64,000 nt of DNA, taken from positions 124,001-188,000 of the forward strand of contig CAKSKV010000003.1 of assembly GCA_934465535.1 (NCBI GenBank). Direction: 5' to 3'. A program made the position numbers and the translations under genes. Positions 27,013 through 35,196 of the stretch are shown here, one piece after another; position 1 is the stretch's first letter, and every line of letters starts with the position of its first letter. The notes under the pieces were generated by a model. It was not told where the DNA came from. It worked only from the letters and a program-made list of their open reading frames with translations, and made no database searches. Origin of the DNA: an uncultured Clostridia bacterium. Lineage in GTDB: Bacteria; Bacillota; Clostridia; Christensenellales; QALW01.

Positions 27013-28610
27013 TTTTCCGCAGCCTCCGAAGCCTCCGCAGGCTTCAGCGCAGCATCACCCTGCGCGTTCCCGCTCTGCGCGGCCGCTTCGCTGCCTTCCG
27101 GCGCCATCGTTTCTGCCAGCACCGCACGCGCCGCTTCGTCAATTATCTCCTTTGAAGCGTCGCTTATCTTATCCTCATGAGTAATCTCATAGGGCACCTC
27201 CGGGTGCATACGGTATATCCTGTCAAGATAGGCCTTGAAAAAAGCCTGTATTTCCGCCGGCTTAAGCCCCTTTAACAGCTCTCCGGAAAGCGCATAAAGC
27301 AGCAGCGCCTCCTGCGCGTAGGTGTAATGCTCGTGCTGCGCCTGCTTAAGCGCCTCGCTCAGCCTTTCGCCGCGTCTGAGCGCCGCCACCGTGGCAGGCT
27401 CAAGGTCGCTGCCGAAGCGGGCAAAAACCACAAGCTCCTGATATTGCGCAAGCTCAAGGCGCATCCTGCCCGAAAGCTTGCGTACGCACCTGCCCTGCGC
27501 CGCGCCGCCCACACGGGATACCGACAGCCCCGTATTTATTGCCGGACGGGCGCCGGAGCGGAATTTTTCCGCATCCAAAAAAATCTGTCCGTCCGTTATG
27601 CTTATTACATTTGTGGGGATATAAGCGCTTATGTCGCCGTTCATGGTTTCCACTATGGGCAGCGCCGTAAGCGAACCGCCGCCCGCCTCCGGGGACAGCT
27701 GCGCCGCTCTTTCCAGCAAGCGGGAATGCAGATAGAACACATCTCCCGGATAAGCCTCGCGTCCCGGCGGTCTGTGCAGCAGCAGGGATAGCGTGCGGTA
27801 GGACACCGCATGCTTTGAAAGATCGTCATACACTATAAGGGCATCCATGCCGTTATACATAAAATATTCCCCCAGCGCACATGCCGCATAGGGACATACA
27901 TACTGCATTGAAGCGGTATCGGAGGCCGAAGCGCACACCACCGTTGTGTATTCCATGGCGCCGTTTTTCTGCAGCGTCTGCACCGTGCGCGCCACCCTCT
28001 GCGCCTGCTGGCCTATGGCAACATATATGCACACCATCCCCTTGCCCTTTTGGTTCAGTATGGTGTCCACCGCTATGGAGGTTTTGCCTATCTCCCTGTC
28101 GCCTATTATAAGCTCTCTCTGACCCCGTCCTATCGGAATCATGGAATCTATGGCCAGAATACCGGTCTCCAGCCTTCTGTTTACCGGACCGCGCTCTATT
28201 ATGCCCGGCGCGGGAAATTCAATGGGGCGATAGGCGGCGCATTTTATCTCTCCCTTTCCGTCAATGGGCGCGCCCAACGGGTTCACCACCCGCCCCAGCA
28301 TCGCCCTGCCGCACGGCATTTCCATAACACGCCCGGTGCCCGCCGCGCTCTCGCCGCTGCATATTCCCGCGTGTCCGTAAAAAACCGCCACGCCCACTTT
28401 GTTCTCTTCAAGGTTCATGGCAATTCCGTAAGCGCCGCTTGCAAAGCTTATAAGCTCGCCGCTCCTTACCCCGGTCATATCCGATACCGTTGCTATGCCG
28501 TCCGCCGAGGATATAACGCTGCCCACCGCGTTTACCGCAGGCTGATTTTTGAATTGACCCAGCCGCTCCCTGAGCGCCGCCGTCAGCTCCTGTGAAGTCA
28601 TCCGCCCCAC
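27009..28610 (-). CDS. atpA: ATP synthase alpha subunit
   Basis: A 533-residue non-catalytic F1 subunit. The nucleotide-binding loop is GDREIGKTSIA; most alpha subunits have GDRQTGKT, so two loop residues differ, but the lysine and threonine remain. The arginine finger segment SVSRVGGAAQ is present. An Ala/Glu-rich extension of about 30 residues is added at the C-terminus. The short N-terminus (TSQELTAALRERLGQF) may be relevant because the usual partner of this end, the delta N-terminal domain, is missing here. The ATG start at 28610 is assumed; the methionine at residue 4 is an alternative. Confidence 0.95.
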   Translation of the reverse strand: MGRMTSQELTAALRERLGQFKNQPAVNAVGSVISSADGIATVSDMTGVRSGELISFASGAYGIAMNLEENKVGVAVFYGHAGICSGESAAGTGRVMEMPCGRAMLGRVVNPLGAPIDGKGEIKCAAYRPIEFPAPGIIERGPVNRRLETGILAIDSMIPIGRGQRELIIGDREIGKTSIAVDTILNQKGKGMVCIYVAIGQQAQRVARTVQTLQKNGAMEYTTVVCASASDTASMQYVCPYAACALGEYFMYNGMDALIVYDDLSKHAVSYRTLSLLLHRPPGREAYPGDVFYLHSRLLERAAQLSPEAGGGSLTALPIVETMNGDISAYIPTNVISITDGQIFLDAEKFRSGARPAINTGLSVSRVGGAAQGRCVRKLSGRMRLELAQYQELVVFARFGSDLEPATVAALRRGERLSEALKQAQHEHYTYAQEALLLYALSGELLKGLKPAEIQAFFKAYLDRIYRMHPEVPYEITHEDKISDASKEIIDEAARAVLAETMAPEGSEAAAQSGNAQGDAALKPAEASEAAEK

Positions 28611-28687
28611 CTCATTCGTCTTTCTTTGCCGCCCGTAACGCCGCTGCGGCCCTGCATATCTGCGTTTTGCCCGTTTATGCCGCCTTT

Positions 28688-28933
28688 TCAGGCCTTTTCG
28701 GGGGTCTCCTGCTGCTCCTTTGTAAGGAAGGTCTTTATTGCGCGCAGCTTTGCCTGCACGGAATAATCCTCTATCCTGTCCCTGAAGGCAAGCTTCATGC
28801 CCCCTATGAGCGCAGGATCGGTAATAAACATTATCCCGCTCACGCCGAAGCGCCGGCTCAGCTCCTCCTCAAGACGCCTTGCCGTATCCTCCGAGAGTGC
28901 CGCCGCCGTATAAACTATCAGCTCACAGCTCAT
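28688..28933 (-). CDS. atpH: Truncated ATP synthase delta subunit (C-terminal domain only)
   Basis: An 81-residue protein in the atpH position between atpF and atpA. It aligns only with the C-terminal domain of delta/OSCP: an initial TAAALSEDTARRLEEELSRRFG helix, then a DPALIGGMKLAF beta segment, a DRIEDYSVQAKLRAI region and a short tail. Typical delta is about 180 residues, so the N-terminal helical domain that binds the alpha N-termini is missing. No in-frame or frameshifted remnant of it is seen upstream because atpF occupies that DNA. The ATG at 28933 follows GAGGAGGC at 8 bases and overlaps atpF by 11 bases. The compact, well-started gene argues for a functional mini-delta. Confidence 0.78.
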   Translation of the reverse strand: MSCELIVYTAAALSEDTARRLEEELSRRFGVSGIMFITDPALIGGMKLAFRDRIEDYSVQAKLRAIKTFLTKEQQETPEKA

Positions 28934-29417
28934 GCTTTGAAGCCTCCTCAAGACTGGCTTTAAGCAGCTCCTCCTGCTGCTGCGGGCTCAGCTGCCCCGG
29001 CAGCACCGCCGCCGCCACATCCACCGCCAAAGCGGCGGCAGCCTGACGCTGCTGCTCCTTGGCCTGACGCGCGGTTTCCTCGGCCTGTACATGCGCCGCC
29101 TGCGTGATATCCTCCGCATCCCTGTGCGCCGCGGCGATTATTTCCTCGGCCTGAGCATGCGCCTTGGAGAGCACCGTATAGCACTCGCTTCTGGTGGTCT
29201 GCTCCAGCTCCTTTTTCTGCTGCTCCAGCTGCTCCGTCTTTAACTGCGCCGCAGCCAGCGCCTCATCGGCGGCACGGGTCTCCTCCGCAACCGCAGTGCG
29301 CCTTTTGTCCATAAACTTTTTCATCGGTTTATAAACAAGCAGCCGCAGAATTACAACCATTACTATAAGATTTATTATGTGCAAACCCACATAAAGCGGA
29401 TCAAGCAGCTGTTCCAT
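28923..29417 (-). CDS. atpF: ATP synthase b subunit
   Basis: A 164-residue peripheral stalk subunit. One N-terminal membrane helix (YVGLHIINLIVMVVILRLLVY) is followed by a long charged helix (KFMDKRRTAVAEETRAADEAL and onward) that dimerises along the side of F1. The C-terminal residues would contact delta. Length is normal, so the stalk is not shortened to match the reduced delta subunit. Separated from atpE by 75 bases. Confidence 0.93.
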   Translation of the reverse strand: MEQLLDPLYVGLHIINLIVMVVILRLLVYKPMKKFMDKRRTAVAEETRAADEALAAAQLKTEQLEQQKKELEQTTRSECYTVLSKAHAQAEEIIAAAHRDAEDITQAAHVQAEETARQAKEQQRQAAAALAVDVAAAVLPGQLSPQQQEELLKASLEEASKHEL

Positions 29418-29492
29418 AAGCGGTATCCCCTTTTGCTCTTTATTGCTCTTTTATTGCTCTTTACAGAGTCTTTTGCCGTTGTTTGCTTCTGC

Positions 29493-29708
29493 TTACTTAA
29501 ACAGAATAAGAATGGCTACCAGCAAACCGTATATTGCTATACTCTCGGTAAACACCAGTCCCAGCATGAACACGGACTGTATCTTGCCCGACGCCTCCGG
29601 CTGGCGCGCTATTGCCTCGCAGGCCTTGCCCGTTGCAAGCCCCATGCCCAGTCCGCAGCCCAGTCCCGTAAATATTGCTATCGCCGCTCCCAATGCCGTT
29701 ATGTCCAT
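29493..29708 (-). CDS. atpE: ATP synthase c subunit
   Basis: A 71-residue two-helix proteolipid. The polar loop is ARQPEA. The ion-binding glutamate is in FTESIAIY of helix 2. Sodium-type c subunits have a glutamine in helix 1 (GQG before the AAGK segment); here the matching position is methionine (GLGMGLATGK), while the Ser after Glu and the Tyr are kept. This mixed signature favours proton coupling but does not prove it. ATG follows CGGAGGAATAAAAA. Confidence 0.94.
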   Translation of the reverse strand: MDITALGAAIAIFTGLGCGLGMGLATGKACEAIARQPEASGKIQSVFMLGLVFTESIAIYGLLVAILILFK

Positions 29709-29849
29709 TTTTTATTCCTCCGTTTTTTACCCGTTTTTCGGGCATTTTTAATCGTTTTTTATCCGTTTTTTAACGGTTTTTCGCCTGATTTTACGGTTTT
29801 CGTTCCCGCACAAAGCGAACATTTGCCGCAATCGGGCTGTTTAATGTTT
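29709..29849 (-). other. A-rich hairpin spacer between atpB and atpE
   Basis: On the minus strand this 141-base spacer carries repeated units of the form ACGG or CCG followed by four to six A, including small hairpins such as CCCGAAAAACGGG and CCGTTAAAAAACGG. It ends in the atpE ribosome site. It could modulate translation or mRNA stability so that subunit c is overproduced relative to its neighbours. Confidence 0.4.
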
Positions 29850-30581
29850 CTATTCCGTGGCCTCTCCTATAAATGTAAGGGAAAGGGTGGAGAACACATA
29901 AAACTGCACCGCCACATGGAAAAGCACGAAATACAGGCTTAAAATGCCCGGTACGGCGGCGGCAAGCACATCCGGCAGCACCCACATATACGCCGTTTTT
30001 GCCCAGCCCTCCAGCACCAGATACAGCAAATCCATAACAATATAGCCCACCAGCATATTGCCGAAAAGCCTGCACGACAGGCTTATGGGCACCGATAAAT
30101 CACTGATAATTTTGAAAGGCGCAACATAAACCTTCGGCTTTGCATAGAATTTAAGCCTTCCTATAAGCCCTTTTTCCTTAAGAGCGTAGAAATTTATAAG
30201 GAAAAAGGTACAAAGTCCGAACGATAGCGTAGTGGTAAGGTCGGAAAGCGGGCTTCTCATTCCGAAAAGCTCCAGCACTCCGCTGCCCAGAATATATGCT
30301 CCCACTGCCAGAATATACGGCGACAGCCTCGGCCCCAGCTTGCCCACGGCAGTGCAGGTGAACTTGTCCAGCATGTCTATCATATATTCAAAAAGCATCT
30401 GTGTTTTTTTCATTTTTCGGGTTTCCGTTGTAAAGCGCGGAAAAACGAATATTCGGAATATTACCGCCATAAGCGTTACAAACGCCAGCAGCACCAACGC
30501 CCCTATATATGTCTCACGGACACGGAGATTTCGCCCGAAAAACTCAATATCCATATATTTGGGGAACACATCCAGTTCCAA
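29850..30581 (-). CDS. atpB: ATP synthase a subunit
   Basis: A 243-residue membrane subunit forming the ion half-channels. The essential arginine lies in ISLSCRLFGNMLVG. A late helix (VAVQFYVFSTLSLTFIGEATE) closes the channel. An early MKKTQMLFEYMIDMLDKF segment is typical. I chose the TTG at 30581 because GAGGAGG sits 9 bases before it, and the result is family length; a longer frame exists upstream but lacks a ribosome site. No atpI precedes it. It heads the operon behind the promoter at 30664-30691. Confidence 0.9.
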   Translation of the reverse strand: MELDVFPKYMDIEFFGRNLRVRETYIGALVLLAFVTLMAVIFRIFVFPRFTTETRKMKKTQMLFEYMIDMLDKFTCTAVGKLGPRLSPYILAVGAYILGSGVLELFGMRSPLSDLTTTLSFGLCTFFLINFYALKEKGLIGRLKFYAKPKVYVAPFKIISDLSVPISLSCRLFGNMLVGYIVMDLLYLVLEGWAKTAYMWVLPDVLAAAVPGILSLYFVLFHVAVQFYVFSTLSLTFIGEATE

Positions 30582-30663
30582 ACAAAATCGCCTCCTCGGC
30601 CGATAACATACGCCTTTTTTCGGCACGCGAAAAAAGACGCCGCTTGAGTTTTTACTTATGCAG

Positions 30664-30691
30664 ATTATACACCCGCTCTGCATTTTTTCAA
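30664..30691 (-). promoter_or_regulatory. Sigma-A promoter of atp operon
   Basis: On the minus strand TTGAAA (30691-30686), 16 bases, TATAAT (30669-30664). The leader contains a CTTTTTTCG/CGAAAAAAG hairpin (30614-30636) before the atpB ribosome site. Confidence 0.7.
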
Positions 30692-30870
30692 AAAGCGTAT
30701 TTCGGGCTGTTTACGGATATTTCGAGGTGAATTTTAATGTTATATCAAAATATATTCATAAATCTTCATTTGGCTTCCGTTATCTTGATTTTTCTTTTGA
30801 TAACATCGTTTTTATCTGTCGCTGCCGCCTTGCCGTCTTCCAAAAATTGCATCAAAAAATAATTTTTATG

Positions 30871-30899
30871 TTGTGCTTATATCATACCCATGCTATAAT
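30871..30899 (+). promoter_or_regulatory. Sigma-A promoter for oxoamine synthase
   Basis: TTGTGC at 30871-30876 and TATAAT at 30894-30899 with a 17-base spacer, about 40 bases before the ATG. Confidence 0.7.
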
Positions 30900-30939
30900 C
30901 ATTTTGTATTCATTTTTAATTTTATATCGGAGGTTTTCT

Positions 30940-32124
30940 ATGGACATTTTCGAAAAATGTATGCAGCCCTCGCCGGCCGATGCCGTGCGCGAGGCCGGAC
31001 TTTACCCCTATTTCCACGAAATAGAGGGCAAACAGCATTCCGAGGTGCTTATGCACGGCAGGCGGACGATAATGCTGGGCAGCAACAACTATCTGGGGCT
31101 TACCAGCGATCAGCGCGTAATCGATGCGGCAAAGCGTGCCTTGGACGAATTCGGCACAGGCTGCAGCGGCTCACGCTTTCTCAACGGCACCCTCACCCTG
31201 CACACGCGTTTGGAGCGCGAGCTTGCGGAATTCATGAAAAAAGAGGCCGTTATGACCTGGTCAACGGGCTTCCAGACCAATCTGGGCATTATAAGCGCGC
31301 TTTGCGGCCGTCACGACTGCATACTGTTTGACCGTGCAAACCACGCCTCCCTTGTGGATGCCGCCCGTCTTTCCTTTGCAAAGCTTATGAAATACGACCA
31401 CAACGATATGTCCCAGCTGGAGGAGCTGCTTATTGCCTGCGGCGACGGGAAGGGCAAGCTGATCGTTGTGGACGGCGTATTCTCCATGGAGGGCGACCTT
31501 GCGGATCTGCCCGCCATTGTACGGCTTGCACGCAAATACGGCGCACGGGTCATGGTGGACGATTCCCACGGCATAGGGGTTATGGGCGCGCACGGGCGCG
31601 GCACCGCAGAGCATTTCGGGCTGGAGGACGAGGTGGATATCATTATGGGCACCTTCTCCAAAAGCTTTGCCTCCTTGGGCGGCTTTATGGCCACAAAGGC
31701 GCGGGTGGCGGACTACTGCATGCATGTCTCCCGCCCATACATATTCTCCGCCTCCATTCCGCCGGCAAACGCCGCCGCCGTGCTTGCAGCGCTTGAAATA
31801 CTGCGCTCGGAGCCGGAGCGCGTGCAGCGGGTTCGGGAAAACGGCGACTATATGCGCGCCGGCTTTACGCGCCTCGGAATTCCGCACGGCGACAGCATGG
31901 CGCCCATCATTCCGGTGCGCACGGTAACAAATGAGCGCACCTTCCGCGTAGTGCGGGCATTGCTGGAAAACGGCGTATATGTAAACCCGGTGGTTTCCCC
32001 TGCGGTGCCGGAGGGCGAAAGCATACTGCGTACCAGCTACACGGCCACCCATACAAAGGAGCAGCTGGATTTTGCACTGGAAAAATTCGATCTTGTGCTT
32101 AACCGCATGTTCCCGGAGCAATAA
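30940..32124 (+). CDS. Alpha-oxoamine synthase, serine palmitoyltransferase-like
   Basis: A 394-residue PLP enzyme that would condense an amino acid with an acyl-CoA, releasing CO2. Recognisable parts: GSNNYLGL near residue 47, EFGTGCSGSRFLNGT, VDDSHGIGV with the cofactor-binding aspartate and histidine, and the PLP lysine in MGTFSKSFASLGGF. Several segments resemble bacterial serine palmitoyltransferases more than 2-amino-3-ketobutyrate ligase: LYPYFHEIEGKQ near the N-terminus, FSASIPPA, and NPVVSPAVPEGES near the C-terminus. The gene has its own promoter and a CGGAGG ribosome site. No threonine dehydrogenase or biotin gene is nearby. Substrate remains to be tested; KBL or BioF are alternatives. 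Confidence 0.82.
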   Translation: MDIFEKCMQPSPADAVREAGLYPYFHEIEGKQHSEVLMHGRRTIMLGSNNYLGLTSDQRVIDAAKRALDEFGTGCSGSRFLNGTLTLHTRLERELAEFMKKEAVMTWSTGFQTNLGIISALCGRHDCILFDRANHASLVDAARLSFAKLMKYDHNDMSQLEELLIACGDGKGKLIVVDGVFSMEGDLADLPAIVRLARKYGARVMVDDSHGIGVMGAHGRGTAEHFGLEDEVDIIMGTFSKSFASLGGFMATKARVADYCMHVSRPYIFSASIPPANAAAVLAALEILRSEPERVQRVRENGDYMRAGFTRLGIPHGDSMAPIIPVRTVTNERTFRVVRALLENGVYVNPVVSPAVPEGESILRTSYTATHTKEQLDFALEKFDLVLNRMFPEQ

Positions 32125-32142
32125 TTTTTACGGATATTCATT

Positions 32143-32169
32143 ACGGAACGCCGCGGCGTTCCGTTTTTT
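32143..32169 (+). terminator. Terminator of oxoamine synthase gene
   Basis: ACGGAACGCC (32143-32152) pairs with GGCGTTCCGT (32155-32164) and is followed by T residues. Confidence 0.85.
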
Positions 32170-32199
32170 ATGCTTCTCTGCCGAATTTTCTTTTGACTG

Positions 32200-32228
32200 T
32201 TGACTTAAGGTTCGGGATACTCTATAAT
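32200..32228 (+). promoter_or_regulatory. Sigma-A promoter for fucU
   Basis: TTGACT at 32200-32205, 17 bases, TATAAT at 32223-32228. Confidence 0.75.
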
Positions 32229-32303
32229 AATTCCTGCGGATAAATAAAATCAAACGGGCCTGCGGGCATGTCAGCGCGCTTTTGCAGACCGAAAGGAGAA
32301 AAT

Positions 32304-32744
32304 ATGCTTAAACACATACCCAAGCTGCTTACCGGAGAGCTTCTTAAGATACTTAACGATATGGGTCACGGCGACACCCTTGTGCTGGCCGACGCCAACT
32401 TCCCCGCCGCCGCTCAGGGCACGAAGGTGGTATATACTCCCGGCGCCGATGCCGTGCAGATGATGGATGCAATACTGCACCTTATGCCCCTTGACCAGTA
32501 TGCGGACTGCCCGGTAAAGCTTATGGCGGTAAACCCCGGCGATGATTACATTCCCACCATATGGGACGATTTCAAGGCCTCGGTTATAAAGAATAACGGC
32601 CCTGTTACCATTGAATTCATAGACCGCTTCCGTTTTTATGAGGAAGCAAAAAAGGCCTTTGTTGTGGTATCCACCGGCGAGGAGCGTCTCTACGGCTGCG
32701 CAATCCTTAAAAAGGGCGTGCTCAAGCCGGGTGAAGCCATCTGA
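32304..32744 (+). CDS. fucU: FucU/RbsD-family sugar mutarotase
   Basis: A 146-residue cytoplasmic enzyme of the RbsD/FucU family, which interconverts sugar anomers. Visible marks: LLKILNDMGHGDTLVLADANFPA with the catalytic histidine near residue 21, DAILHLMPLDQY, and the C-terminal RFRFYEEAKKAFVVVSTGEERLYGCAILKKGV. The latter closely fits FucU (L-fucose mutarotase) rather than RbsD. No fucose pathway genes are adjacent, and it sits alone between a promoter and a terminator. GAAAGGAG precedes the ATG. Confidence 0.88.
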   Translation: MLKHIPKLLTGELLKILNDMGHGDTLVLADANFPAAAQGTKVVYTPGADAVQMMDAILHLMPLDQYADCPVKLMAVNPGDDYIPTIWDDFKASVIKNNGPVTIEFIDRFRFYEEAKKAFVVVSTGEERLYGCAILKKGVLKPGEAI

Positions 32745-32774
32745 AAAGGCGGCAAGGCATATATCGCATATTAA

Positions 32775-32806
32775 AAGCGGACGGAATATCGCCGTCCGTT
32801 TTTTAT
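32775..32806 (+). terminator. Terminator of fucU
   Basis: CGGACGG (32778-32784) pairs with CCGTCCG (32792-32798), followed by a T tract. Confidence 0.85.
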
Positions 32807-32879
32807 TATTTCATTATTATTATTATTTCATGACGACAGACATAAATGTAAAATAGTTGCAAAATCCGCAGCAGGCATA

Positions 32880-32908
32880 TTGACTTTGCAAATGCTGATT
32901 GGTATAAT
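32880..32908 (+). promoter_or_regulatory. Sigma-A promoter for amidase-like gene
   Basis: TTGACT at 32880-32885, 17 bases, TATAAT at 32903-32908; the leader to the ATG is about 145 bases with no recognised motif. Confidence 0.75.
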
Positions 32909-33057
32909 ATCCTCAGACAGGAATAAAATCAGCTTAAACGGTCAAACTTACTACTGCAGAATTTTTTCATCTCGGCCTACTCTTTACACAGATAGTGCAT
33001 TGATCCAAAGCGCATAAGCGCCGGATATAAAACTATCATTATTAAGGAGGGAATGTC

Positions 33058-34035
33058 ATGAACAAAAGAACTCTCGCCGTATTTATCACAACCGTAATAT
33101 TGCTATTACCCTGTATCAGTGCTGCAAGTACCGAATCACCAGACACTGCCGCTGTCCAAACAGAAACAGAAACAGAAACGGTTTATAATGTTGGACAAAA
33201 AGCCGACGGCACCTTCGGCAACACACCCGAAAGTCATTCCTATCTGTTTAATCTTCCCGCCAAAACACAGATAGCAATTTTCGGACACGGTGCTATTATA
33301 AGCACCTTGCAGATATACCGTCCGGATAACAGTGCGCTTGTAGCAAGCATTCCTGTTGTCCCCGGCGGCGTTTACCGCTACGGCTTGTTTACCACGCCAA
33401 ATATATCAGGTAATTATATTGTACAGATTTCCGGCTGCTGCGGAAATTACACAATAAGCTGCATAAATGGCTACCAAGTGTTGGGCAATGCCAATTCAAG
33501 CTATAACAGATTGAATGCCGCAAGTTATGCAATACGCCATCACGCAACTCCGAATCCTGCATATCCTGAATACAACGCTGATTGCACAAATTTTGTTTCG
33601 CAAGCAGTATACGCCGGCGGAATGCCTATGCGCAAGGGCGGAGAAACAGATCAGTATTGGTATTTCACATCTCGTTCCGACCGTTCGCCATCCTGGACCG
33701 GAGCAGATAAATTTTTGCGGCACTGGACAAAGGTACGACAAAATAGATTTTCATTTTACGGCAGAGCTTATTCTGTACGGGTATATTCAAAGCATTACAT
33801 ACTGCACAATAAATCCGTTCTTTATGACTTTATAAGCATCGGGGATACCGTGCACTATCTAAACACCCCGGATTCCACCGCCACCCACAGTCAAATATTC
33901 ACAAATAAAATAAGCGTCAATAATATTGAAACATGTTCTCACAGCGACGGTTTTTACAAGGGCAACTGGTTTGATTATATGGGAAGACAACCCGATACAT
34001 CATGGATAGTGGTAGTTAAACTAAGCAGTAATTAA
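33058..34035 (+). CDS. Exported amidase-domain (Amidase_6) protein
   Basis: A 325-residue secreted protein. Signal peptide to about residue 22 (VILLLPCISAAS). Residues about 45-145 form a beta-rich domain with a prepeptidase-like look (SYLFNLPAKTQIAIFGHG). Residues about 150-325 match the putative amidase domain: YNRLNAASYAIRHHAT, then NADCTNFVSQAVYAGGMPM with the predicted catalytic cysteine, and a later ATHSQIFTNK histidine. It may cleave cell-wall or glycan amides. The gene is more AT-rich than its surroundings. A strong AAGGAGGGAATGTC ribosome site precedes the ATG. Confidence 0.75.
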   Translation: MNKRTLAVFITTVILLLPCISAASTESPDTAAVQTETETETVYNVGQKADGTFGNTPESHSYLFNLPAKTQIAIFGHGAIISTLQIYRPDNSALVASIPVVPGGVYRYGLFTTPNISGNYIVQISGCCGNYTISCINGYQVLGNANSSYNRLNAASYAIRHHATPNPAYPEYNADCTNFVSQAVYAGGMPMRKGGETDQYWYFTSRSDRSPSWTGADKFLRHWTKVRQNRFSFYGRAYSVRVYSKHYILHNKSVLYDFISIGDTVHYLNTPDSTATHSQIFTNKISVNNIETCSHSDGFYKGNWFDYMGRQPDTSWIVVVKLSSN

Positions 34036-34055
34036 AAACGAAAGGAATGGGAATT

Positions 34056-34892
34056 ATGAAAAACACACAAAAATGGTTGCTCATAGTCTTTACCGCTTTA
34101 ACGCTCGCGGTAGTCGGCACGGCAGTGCTTGCAGCAGGATTGCCGCAGGAAACAGGTTCCGCCGCTTTACCTAAAACAACTCCGGAACGCCGTACCGAGA
34201 TACCTATACGCACCACGGATCTGAGCCTGTTCCAGCTGGAAAAGGGCAGCCGTGCCGGGCAGATAATGAAGGAGGTAGCTGCCTGTAAAAAACTACGGGC
34301 CTCCGAAATAGAATATTACAATCTGCTTCCGGAGGACATAAAGCAGCTTACCCATGAAGAAGCCTGCGCGCGCTATGAGCAGCTGTGCCGGATGGGCTAT
34401 GATGACATTTACAATGCGGATATTTCGGCAAATGCAAAAAACGAACTGCTGGAAAAACGCAACACTCTTAACAGCCACCTTTATTTCTATATCCGCCTGA
34501 CTGCTGTCGGTGAGGATTACCTTGCGGACCGCTTTGAGGCGGTCGAAGGGTTTGCAAAGGGCTGGCAGACGGAATACGGTTACAATCAGGACGGCGAACC
34601 CGAATACCCCGAAAATAGCCCCCTGGGCAAAAGATGCCTGTATACCGCCGATTTCATTCTTGAGCTTACAAAGCAGGTAAAGCAGGAGCTTGAGCAAAGC
34701 GGCGACACGGAATATGCGCTTTATGAGCTTGACTGCCTTGAAGGCTATATGCTTTCCTTGATGGAGAGGGTATTTCTGTCCGATGACGACCCCTTCAGCG
34801 AAACGGACGCACTGCGGGCGCAGCTTGACGGCGGAAAAAGCATACCCGAGGTGTTCGGGCAGTACGCCGACAGAAGATACCGGGAATATTAA
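34056..34892 (+). CDS. Exported protein of unknown function
   Basis: A 278-residue protein with an N-terminal signal or anchor helix (WLLIVFTALTLAVVGTAVLAAG). The rest is soluble, helical and acidic (EIEYYNLLPEDIKQLTHEEACARYEQLC, KQVKQELEQSGDTEYALYELDCLEGYML). No family was recognised. It starts 20 bases after the amidase-like gene, on the same strand and with an AAAGGAATGGG ribosome site, so they are probably co-transcribed; it could be a partner or immunity-like protein. Unlike the amidase gene, its composition is host-like. Confidence 0.55.
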   Translation: MKNTQKWLLIVFTALTLAVVGTAVLAAGLPQETGSAALPKTTPERRTEIPIRTTDLSLFQLEKGSRAGQIMKEVAACKKLRASEIEYYNLLPEDIKQLTHEEACARYEQLCRMGYDDIYNADISANAKNELLEKRNTLNSHLYFYIRLTAVGEDYLADRFEAVEGFAKGWQTEYGYNQDGEPEYPENSPLGKRCLYTADFILELTKQVKQELEQSGDTEYALYELDCLEGYMLSLMERVFLSDDDPFSETDALRAQLDGGKSIPEVFGQYADRRYREY

Positions 34893-34952
34893 AAAAACTT
34901 ACGGTGATTTACCCCGCGCCCGATGCAGCCTGGCATAACCGATAAAAACCTT

Positions 34953-34982
34953 AAAAACCGCAGGGCATCCTGCGGTTTTTTT
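34953..34982 (+). terminator. Terminator after exported-protein pair
   Basis: AAAAACCGCAGG pairs with CCTGCGGTTTTTT. Confidence 0.85.
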
Positions 34983-35018
34983 GATGCCGCCGCTTAAAGA
35001 GCAGCGGCTTTTATAAAC

Positions 35019-35140
35019 AGTGCCGCGGGCGAAGCAGCGATATAAGGCGCGCCGCAAGCGCGAAGCGCGTGCCCGGCGCCGGCGAGCGCGCAGCGAGACG
35101 GCGCAGGGCCGGGGCGAAGCCCCGGCGCGCCGGGTGCGCG
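35019..35140. repeat. GC-rich palindromic element
   Basis: About 120 bases of extreme GC content between the preceding terminator and comF. The motif GCGAAGC recurs at least three times as the tip of hairpins; the strongest is GCCGGGGC at 35108-35115 pairing with GCCCCGGC at 35119-35126. GCGCGCC/GGCGCGCC-type palindromes also occur. It is non-coding as far as I can tell and resembles a REP- or BIME-like intergenic repeat. The left edge of the window (1-40) is similar in style. Confidence 0.5.
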
Positions 35141-35196
35141 AAAATGCAAAAGCTAAAAAGCGGCACCGCCGCCCGAAAACACAAGCAAGAGCCGCT

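Noticed and set aside
29493..29708. Sodium-coupled ATP synthase
   Set aside because: The helix-1 glutamine of sodium-type c subunits is replaced by methionine, so proton coupling is more likely, though not proven.
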